Origin: Fistularia commersonii
Taxonomy: Eukaryota > Chordata > Actinopteri > Syngnathiformes > Fistulariidae
Length of the DNA stretch: 64,000 nucleotides
Reading direction: 5' to 3'
Assembly (NCBI GenBank): GCA_037954325.1
Contig: JBBMNZ010000067.1
Location: 248,001 to 312,000, forward strand
Made by a program: the position numbers and the translations under genes. How positions within the stretch are numbered: the first letter of the stretch is position 1; each line of letters starts with the position of its first letter. Positions 52,701-61,843 of this stretch are shown in pieces. The notes beneath the pieces are model-generated. The model saw nothing but the letters and a program-made list of their open reading frames with translations. It was not told the origin of the DNA and searched no databases.

Positions 52701-55455
52701 TAGCAATAAGGTCAAAAACTGCTTATCTTATCGAGTTAAATCGTTTTTGAGGTGGAGTGGAAATAACTAATGAATTTCATCATGCTGATTTCTACTGTTG
52801 AAATATGTTGTTTAGGACATGATTCTGCACAATATATGTCAAATTCAGTATAATCCAGCTACAAGTTCAAAAGATATAGCCATAAGGTTAAAATGTGCTT
52901 ATCTTACCGAGGTTTAATCTTTTTTGAGTTGGAGTGGAAATAACTAATGAATGTCATCATGCTGGTTTCTGCTGTTGATATATGTTGTTTAGGACATGAT
53001 TCTGCACAATATATGTCAAATTCAGTGTCATCCAGGTACAAGTTCAAAAGATATAGCCATTTGTTCAAAAAGTGCTTCTCTCACCTAGTTGAAGCGTTTT
53101 TGATTAGGAGTGGAAATACCTAAAGGATTTCATCAAGCTGGTTTTTGCCGTTGAATTATGTTGTTTAGAACGTGATTTTGCACAAAATATGTCAAATTCA
53201 GTGTAATCCAGCTACAGGATCAAAAGATATAGCCATTCGTGCAAACAGTGCTTATCTCACCGAGTTGAAGCGTTTTTGATTAGGAGTGGAAATAACTAAT
53301 GAATTTCATCAAGTTGGTTTCTACTCTTGAATATGTTGTTTAGGACATGATTCTGCACAATATATGTCAAATTTAATGTAATAACATCATAGGTTCAAAA
53401 GATATAGCCATTCGTTCAAAAAGTGCTTATCTCACCGAGTTAACGCGTTTTTGATGAAGAGAGGAAATAACTATTGAATTTCACCAAGCCTGTTTCTGGT
53501 GTTGATAGATGTTGTGTAGGACATGATTCTGCACAATATATGTCAAATTCAGTGTAATCCAGCGACTAGATCAAAAGATATAGCCATTCGTTCAAAAACT
53601 GCTTATCTCACAGAGTTGAACCGTTTTTGAGTTGGAGTTGAAATGACTAATGAATTGCATCTAGCTGCTTTTTGCTGTTGAAATTTGTTGTTTAGGAAAT
53701 GATTCTGCACAATATATGTCAAATTCAGTGTAATCCAGCTACAAGTTCATAAGATATAGCCTTAAGGTCAAAAAGTGCTTATCTTACCGAGTTAAATCGT
53801 TGTTTAGTTGGAGTGGAAATAACTCATGAATTTCATCCAGCTGGTTACTGCTGTTGATATATGTTGTTTAGGACATGATTAAGCACAATATATTTCAGAT
53901 TTAGTGTAATCACATCACAGGTTCAAAAGATATAGCCATTCGTACAAAAAGTGCTTATCTTATCGGGTTTAAGCGTTTTCGATTAAGAGTGGAAATAACT
54001 AATGAATTTCACAAAGTTGGTTTTTGCTGTTGATATATGTTGTTTAGGACATGATTCTGCACAATATATTTTAAATTCAGTGTAATCCAGCTACAAGTTC
54101 AAAAGATATAGCCATAAGATCAAAAACTGCTTATCTTATCGAATTAAACCGTTTTTGAGTTGGAGTGGAAATAACTCATGAATTTCATCATGCTGGTTTC
54201 TGCTGTTGACATATGTTGTTTAGGACATGATTCTGCACAATATATGTCAAATTCAGTGTAATCCAGATACAAGTTCAAAAGATATAGCCATAAGGTCAAA
54301 AAGTGCTTATCTTACCCAGGTTAAATCTTTTTAGAGATAGAGTGGAAATAACTAATGAATTTCATCATTCTGGTTTCTGCTGTTGATATATGTTGTTTAG
54401 GACATGATTCTGCAAAATATATGTCAAATTTAATGTAATCACATGACCGGTTTAAAAGATATCGCCATTCGTTCAAAAAGTGCTTATCTTATCGAGTTAA
54501 ATCGTTTTTGAGTTTGAGTGGAAATAACTAATGAATTTCATCATGCTGGTTTCTGCTGTTGAAATATGTTGTTTAGGACATGATTCTGCACAATATATGT
54601 CAAATTCAGTGTAATCCAGCTACAAGTTCAAAAGATATAGGCATAAGGTTAAAAAGTGCTTATCTTACCGAGGTTAAATCTTTTTTGAGTTGGAGTGGAA
54701 ATGACTAATGAATTTAGTCATGCTGGTTCCTGTTGTTGATATGTGTTGTTCAGGACATGATTCTGCACAATATATGTCAAATTCAGTGTAATCCAGCGAA
54801 AAGATCAAAAGATATAGCCATTCATGCAAAAAGTGCTTATCTTACCGACTTGAAGCGTAATTGATTCGGAGTGGAAATAACTAATGAATTTAATCAAGCT
54901 GGTTTCTGCTGTTGAAATATGTTGTTTAGGACATGATTCTACACAAAGTATGTCAAATTCAGTGTAATCCAGCGTCAATATCAAAAGATATAGCCTTACG
55001 GTCAAAAAAAGCTTTTCTTACCGAATTGAAGCGTTTTTGACTAGGAGTGGAAATAACTAATGAATTTCACCAAACTGGTTTCTGTTGTTGAAATTTGTTG
55101 TTAAGGACATGATTTTGCACAAAATAAGTCAAATTCAGTGTAATCCAGCGACAAGATCAAAAGACATAGCCATTCGTGAAAAAAGTGCTTATCTCACCGA
55201 GTTGAAGCGTTTTTGATTTTGAGTGGAAATGACTAATGAATTTCATCAAGCTGGTTTCTGCTGTTGAAATATGTTGTTTAGGACATGATTCTGCACAATA
55301 TATGCCAAATTCAGTGTAATCCAGCAACAAGTTAAAAGATATAGCCTTAAGGTCAAAAAGTGCTTATCTTACCGAGGTTAAATCTTTTTTGAGTTGCGGT
55401 GGAAATAACTATTGAATTTCACCAAGCCTGTTTCTGGTGTTGATAGATGTTGTGT
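48938..55455 (+). repeat. 6,518 bp tandem duplication, unit 1 (37 monomers)
   Basis: Positions 48,938-55,325 match 55,456-61,843 at a constant offset of 6,518 bp (6,519 after about 54,140). Checkpoints are CATTCACGC (49,005 and 55,523), CATTCATGC (50,592 and 57,110), and TTGAAGCGTAATTGATTCGG (54,851 and 61,370). Unit 1 overlaps the end of the previous 3.17 kb repeat. 55,326-55,455 is a short bridge of GTTAAAAGATATAGCC, GTTGCGGTGG and GTTGATAGATG sequence absent at the end of unit 2. It holds mixed class A, B and C monomers and no gene. Confidence 0.94.
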
Positions 55456-58400
55456 AGGACATGATTCTGCACAATATATGTCAAATTCAGTGTAATCCAG
55501 CGACAAGATCAAAAGATATAGCCATTCACGCAAAAAGTGCTTATCTCACGGAGTTGAAGCGTTTTTGATTAGGAGTGGAAATAACTAATGAATTTCATCA
55601 AATTTGTTTCTACTCTTGAAATATGCTGTTTAGGACATGATTTTGTACAATATATGTCAAATTCAGTGTAATCCCATCACAGGTTCAAAAGATATAGCCA
55701 TTCATTCAAAAAGTGCTTATCTCACCGAGTTAACGCGTTTTTGATGAAGAGAGTAATAACTATTGAATTTCACCAAGCCTGTTTCTTGTGTTGATAGATG
55801 TTGTGTAGGACATGATTCTGCACAATATGTGTCAAATTCAGTGTAATCCAGCGACAAGATTAAAAGATATAGCCATTCGTTCAAAAACTGCTTATCTCAC
55901 CGAGTTGAAGCGTTTTTGAGTTGGAGTGGAAATTACTAATGAATTACAATATGCTGGTTTTTGCTGTTGATATATGTTTTTTAGGACATGATTCTGCACA
56001 ATATATGTCAAATTCAGTGTAATCCAGCAACAAGTTAAAAGATATAGCCTTAAGGTCAAAAAGTGCTTATCTTACCGAGGTTAAATCTTTTTTGAGTTGC
56101 GGTGGAAATGACTAATGAATTTAGTCATGCTGGTTTCTGCTGTTGATATATGCTGTTTAGGACATTATTTTGTACAATATATGTCAAATTCAGTGTAATC
56201 CCATCACAAGTTCAAAAGATATAGCCATTCGTTCAAAAAGTGCTTATCTTACCGAGTTAACGCGTTTTTGATGAAGAGAGGAAATAACTAATGAATTTCA
56301 CCAAGCCTGTTTCTGGTGTTGATAGATGTTGTGTAGGACATGATTCTGCACAATATATGTCAAATTCAGTGTAATCCAGCTACAAGTTCAAAAGATATAG
56401 CCATAAGGTCAAAGAGTGCTTATCTTACCGAGGTTAAATCTTTTTTGAGTTGGAATGGAAATAACTAATGAATTTCATCATTCTGGTTTCTGCTGTTTAT
56501 ATATGTTGTTTAGGACATGATTAAGCACAATATATGTAAAATTTAGTGTAATCACATTACAGGTTTAAAAGATATAGCCATTCGTTCAAAAAGTGCTTAT
56601 CATATCGGGTTAAAGCATTTTTGAATAAGAGTGGAAAAAACTAATGAATTTCACTAACCTGGTTTCTGCTGTTGATATATGTTTTTTAGGACAAGATTTT
56701 GTACAATAAATGTCAAATTCAGTGTAATCCAGCTACAAGTTCAAAAGATATAGCCATTCGTTCAAAAAGTGCTTATCTTACCGAGGTTAAATCGTTTTTG
56801 AGTTTGAGTGGAAATAACTAATGAATTTCATCATGCTGGTTTCTGCTGTTGAAATATGTTGTTTAGGACATGATTCTGCACAATATATGTAAAATTCAGT
56901 GTAATCCAGCTACAAGTTCAAAAGTTATAGCCATAAGGTTAAAAAGCACTTATCTTACCGAGGTTAAATCTTTTTTGAGTTGGAGTGGAAATGACGAATG
57001 AATTTAGTCATGCTGGTTTCTGCTGTTGATATATGTTGTTCAGGACATGATTCTGCACAATATATGTCAAATTCAGTGTAATCCAGCGACAAGATCAAAA
57101 AATATAGACATTCATGCAAAAAGTGCTTATCTCACAGAGTTGAAGCGTTTTTGATTAGGTGTGGAAATAACTACTGAATTTCATCAAGTTGGTTTCTACT
57201 GTTGAAATATGCTGTTTAGGACATGATTTTGTACAATATATGCCAAATTCAGTGTAATCCCATCACAGGTTCAAAAGATATAGCCATTCATTCAAAAAGT
57301 GCTTATCTCACCAAGTTAACGCGTTTTTGATGAAGAGAGGAAATAACTATTGAATTTCACCAAGCCTGTTTCTGGTGTTGATAGATGTTGTGTAGGACAT
57401 GATTCTGCACAATATATGTCAAATTCAGTGTAATCCAGCGACAAGATCAAAAGATATAGCCATTCGTTCAAAAACTGCTTATCTCACCGAGTTGAAGCGT
57501 TTTTGAGTTGGAGTGGAAATTACTAATGAATTACAATATGCTGGTTTTTGCTGTTGATATATGTTTTTTAGGACATGATTCTGCACAATATATGTCAAAT
57601 TCAGTGTAATCCATCTATAAATTCAAAAGATATAGCCATAAGATCAAAAACTGCTTATCTCACTGAGTTGAAGCGTTTTTGATTAAGAGAGGAAATAACT
57701 AATGAATTTCATCAAGCTGGTTTCTGCTGTTGAAATATGTTGTTTAGGACATGATTCTACACAAAATATGTCAAATTCAGTGTAATCCAGTTTCAAGATC
57801 AAAAGATATAGCCTTAAGGTCAAAAAGTGCTTATCTTACCGAGGTGAAATCGTTTTTGAGTTGGAGTGGAAATAACTAATGAATTTCATCAAGCTGGTTT
57901 CTGCTGTTGAGATATGTTGTTTAGGACAATATTCTGCACAATATATGTCAAATTCAGTGTAATCCAGCTACAAGTTCAAAAGATATAGCCATGAGGTCAA
58001 AGAGTGCTTATGTTAACCGAAGTGAAATCGTTTTTGAGTTGGAATGGAAATAACTAATGAATTTCATCATTCTGGTTTCTGCTGTTTATATATGATGTTT
58101 AGGACATGATTAAGCAAAATATATGTAAAATTTAGTGTAATCACATCACGGGTTCAAAAGATATAGCCATTCGTTCAAAAAGTGCTTCTCTCACCGAGTG
58201 TAAGCGTTTTTGATTAGGAGTGGAAATAACTAATGAATTTCATCAAGCTGGTTTCTTCTGTTGAAATATGTTGTTTAGGACATGAGTCTGCAAAATATAT
58301 GTCAAATTCAGTGTAATCCCATCACAGGTTCAAAAGATATAGCCATTCGTTCAAAAAGTGCTTATCTCACCGAGGTTAAGCGTTTTTGATTAAGAGAGGA

Positions 58401-60018
58401 AATAACTGATGAATTTCATCAAGCCTGTTTCTGCTGTTGATAGATGTTGTATAGGACATGATTCTGCACAATATATGTCAAATTCAGTGTAATCCAGCGA
58501 CCAGATCAAAAGATATAGCCATTCGTTCAAAAAGTGCTTATTTAATCGGGTTGAAGCGTTTTTGATTAAGAGTGGAAATAACTAATGAATTTCACTTACC
58601 TGGTTTCTGCTGTTGATAGATGTTGTTTAGGACATGATTATGCACAAAATAAGTCAAATTCAGTGTAATCCAGCGACAAGATAAAAAGACATAGTCATTC
58701 GTGCAAAAAGTGCTTATCTCACCGAGTTGAAGCGTTTTTGATTAGGAGTGGAAATAACTAATGAATTTCACCAAGTTGGTTTTGGCTGTTGATATATGTT
58801 GTTTAGGACATGATTCTGCACAATGTATTTCAAATTCAGTGTAATCCAGCTACAAGTTCCAAAGATATAGCCAAAAGGTCAAAAACTGCTTATCTTATCG
58901 AGTTAAATCCTTTTTGAGTTGGAGAGGAAATAACTCATTAAATTCAACATGCTGGTTTTTGCTGTTGATATATGTTGTTTCGGACATGATTCTGCACAAT
59001 ATATGTCAAATTCAGTGTAATCCAGCTATAAGTTCAAAAGATATAGCCATAAGGTCAAAAAGTGCTTATCTCACTGAGTTGAAGCATTTTTGATTTTGAG
59101 TGGTAATCACTAATGAATTTCATCAAGGTGGTTTCTGCTGTTCAAATATGTTGTTTAGGACATGATTCTGCACAATTTATGTCAAATTCAGTGTATCCAG
59201 CTACAAGTTCATAAGATATAGCAATAAGGTCAAAAACTGCTTATCTTATCGAGTTAAATCGTTTTTGAGGTGGAGTGGAAATAACTAATGAATTTCATCA
59301 TGCTGATTTCTACTGTTGAAATATGTTGTTTAGGACATGATTCTGCACAATATATGTCAAATTCAGTATAATCCAGCTACAAGTTCAAAAGATATAGCCA
59401 TAAGGTTAAAATGTGCTTATCTTACCGAGGTTTAATCTTTTTTGAGTTGGAGTGGAAATAACTAATGAATGTCATCATGCTGGTTTCTGCTGTTGATATA
59501 TGTTGTTTAGGACATGATTCTGCACAATATATGTCAAATTCAGTGTCATCCAGGTACAAGTTCAAAAGATATAGCCATTTGTTCAAAAAGTGCTTCTCTC
59601 ACCTAGTTGAAGCGTTTTTGATTAGGAGTGGAAATACCTAAAGGATTTCATCAAGCTGGTTTTTGCCGTTGAATTATGTTGTTTAGAACGTGATTTTGCA
59701 CAAAATATGTCAAATTCAGTGTAATCCAGCTACAGGATCAAAAGATATAGCCATTCGTGCAAACAGTGCTTATCTCACCGAGTTGAAGCGTTTTTGATTA
59801 GGAGTGGAAATAACTAATGAATTTCATCAAGTTGGTTTCTACTCTTGAATATGTTGTTTAGGACATGATTCTGCACAATATATGTCAAATTTAATGTAAT
59901 AACATCATAGGTTCAAAAGATATAGCCATTCGTTCAAAAAGTGCTTATCTCACCGAGTCAACGCGTTTTTGATGAAGAGAGGAAATAACTATTGAATTTC
60001 ACCAAGCCTGTTTCTGGT

Positions 60019-60194
60019 GTTGATAGATGTTGTGTAGGACATGATTCTGCACAATATATGTCAAATTCAGTGTAATCCAGCGCCTAGATCAAAAGATATA
60101 GCCATTCGTTCAAAAACTGCTTATCTCACAGAGTTGAACCGTTTTTGAGTTGGAGTTGAAATGACTAATGAATTGCATCTAGCTGCTTTTTGCT
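60019..60194 (+). repeat. Representative class C monomer (176 bp)
   Basis: Class C starts GTTGATAGATG followed by TTGTGTAGGACATG or TTGTATAGGACATG. It is normally preceded by a monomer ending GAAGAGAGGAAATAACTATTG and TTTCACCAAGCCTG, so the diagnostic pair spans a monomer boundary. In the right half of the window that preceding part also carries a GTTAACGCG variant (ACGCGT). The linkage of the two halves shows that homogenisation acts on multi-monomer units rather than on single monomers. Confidence 0.85.
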
Positions 60195-60654
60195 GTTGAA
60201 ATTTGTTGTTTAGGAAATGATTCTGCACAATATATGTCAAATTCAGTGTAATCCAGCTACAAGTTCATAAGATATAGCCTTAAGGTCAAAAAGTGCTTAT
60301 CTTACCGAGTTAAATCGTTGTTTAGTTGGAGTGGAAATAACTCATGAATTTCATCCAGCTGGTTACTGCTGTTGATATATGTTGTTTAGGACATGATTAA
60401 GCACAATATATTTCAGATTTAGTGTAATCACATCACAGGTTCAAAAGATATAGCCATTCGTACAAAAAGTGCTTATCTTATCGGGTTTAAGCGTTTTCGA
60501 TTAAGAGTGGAAATAACTAATGAATTTCACCAAGTTGGTTTTTGCTGTTGATATATGTTGTTTAGGACATGATTCTGCACAATATATGTCAAATTCAGTG
60601 TAATCCAGCTACAAGTTCAAAAGATATAGCCATAAGATCAAAAACTGCTTATCT

Positions 60655-60731
60655 TACCCAGGTTAAATCTTTTTAGAGATAGAGTGGAAATAACTAATGA
60701 ATTTCATCATTCTGGTTTCTGCTGTTGATAT
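60655..60731 (+). repeat. Putative gene-conversion tract in unit 2
   Basis: Unit 1 at 54,137-54,212 reads TTATCGAATTAAACCG, GAGTTGGAGTGG, TCATCATGCTGG and GTTGACATATG. Unit 2 here reads TTACCCAGGTTAAATC, GAGATAGAGTGG, TCATCATTCTGG and GTTGATATATG, which is the sequence of the next monomer (60,834 onwards). The tract adds one base, which explains why the inter-unit offset changes from 6,518 to 6,519 exactly here. Flanks on both sides keep unit-specific markers, so this is a replacement and not a monomer insertion. Confidence 0.8.
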
Positions 60732-60900
60732 ATGTTGTTTAGGACATGATTCTGCACAATATATGTCAAATTCAGTGTAATCCAGATACAAGTTCAAAAG
60801 ATATAGCCATAAGGTCAAAAAGTGCTTATCTTACCCAGGTTAAATCTTTTTAGAGATAGAGTGGAAATAACTAATGAATTTCATCATTCTGGTTTCTGCT
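60724..60900 (+). repeat. Representative class B monomer (177 bp)
   Basis: Class B starts GTTGATATATG and has CCATAAGGTC in place of CCATTCGTTC. It has TTACCCAGGTTAAATC or TTACCGAGGTTAAATC in place of CACCGAGTTGAAGCG, and TCATCATTCTGG or TCATCATGCTGG near its end. The AGGTTAAATCTTTTTAGAG subtype is one base longer, giving 177 bp. Class B dominates 15,700-21,200 and 31,400-35,500 and is interleaved with class C after 35.5 kb. Confidence 0.88.
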
Positions 60901-61843
60901 GTTGATATATGTTGTTTAGGACATGATTCTGCAAAATATATGTCAAATTTAATGTAATCACATGACCGGTTTAAAAGATATCGCCATTCGTTCAAAAAGT
61001 GCTTATCTTATCGAGTTAAATCGTTTTTGAGTTTGAGTGGAAATAACTAATGAATTTCATCATGCTGGTTTCTGCTGTTGAAATATGTTGTTTAGGACAT
61101 GATTCTGCACAATATATGTCAAATTCAGTGTAATCCAGCTACAAGTTCAAAAGATATAGGCATAAGGTTAAAAAGTGCTTATCTTACCGAGGTTAAATCT
61201 TTTTTGAGTTGGAGTGGAAATGACTAATGAATTTAGTCATGCTGGTTCCTGCTGTTGATATGTGTTGTTCAGGACATGATTCTGCACAATATATGTCAAA
61301 TTCAGTGTAATCCAGCGAAAAGATCAAAAGATATAGCCATTCATGCAAAAAGTGCTTATCTTACCGACTTGAAGCGTAATTGATTCGGAGTGGAAATAAC
61401 TAATGAATTTAATCAAGCTGGTTTCTGCTGTTGAAATATGTTGTTTAGGACATGATTCTACACAAAGTATGTCAAATTCAGTGTAATCCAGCGTCAATAT
61501 CAAAAGATATAGCCTTACGGTCAAAAAAAGCTTTTCTTACCGAATTGAAGCGTTTTTGACTAGGAGTGGAAATAACTAATGAATTTCACCAAACTGGTTT
61601 CTGTTGTTGAAATTTGTTGTTAAGGACATGATTTTGCACAAAATAAGTCTAATTCAGTGTAATCCAGCGACAAGATCAAAAGACATAGCCATTCGTGAAA
61701 AAAGTGCTTATCTCACCGAGTTGAAGCGTTTTTGATTTTGAGTGGAAATGACTAATGAATTTCATCAAGCTGGTTTCTGCTGTTGAAATATGTTGTTTAG
61801 GACATGATTCTGCACAATATATGCCAAATTCAGTGTAATCCAG

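Larger units (their letters stand above)
55456..61843 (+). repeat. 6,518 bp tandem duplication, unit 2
   Basis: Copy of 48,938-55,325. By eye I noted roughly two dozen scattered single-base differences, for example near 56,947, 57,509, 57,647, 58,499, 59,957, 60,082, 60,530 and 61,647, plus one clustered tract at about 60,655-60,731. The copy ends at 61,843 within GTAATCCAGC. It is more diverged than the 3,170 bp pair, so it is probably older. Confidence 0.94.

Noticed and set aside
54805..55005. Minus-strand 66-codon open reading frame, identical at 61,324-61,524
   Set aside because: Both lie within satellite monomers and are identical because of the 6.5 kb tandem duplication. The frame is closed in almost all other monomers.
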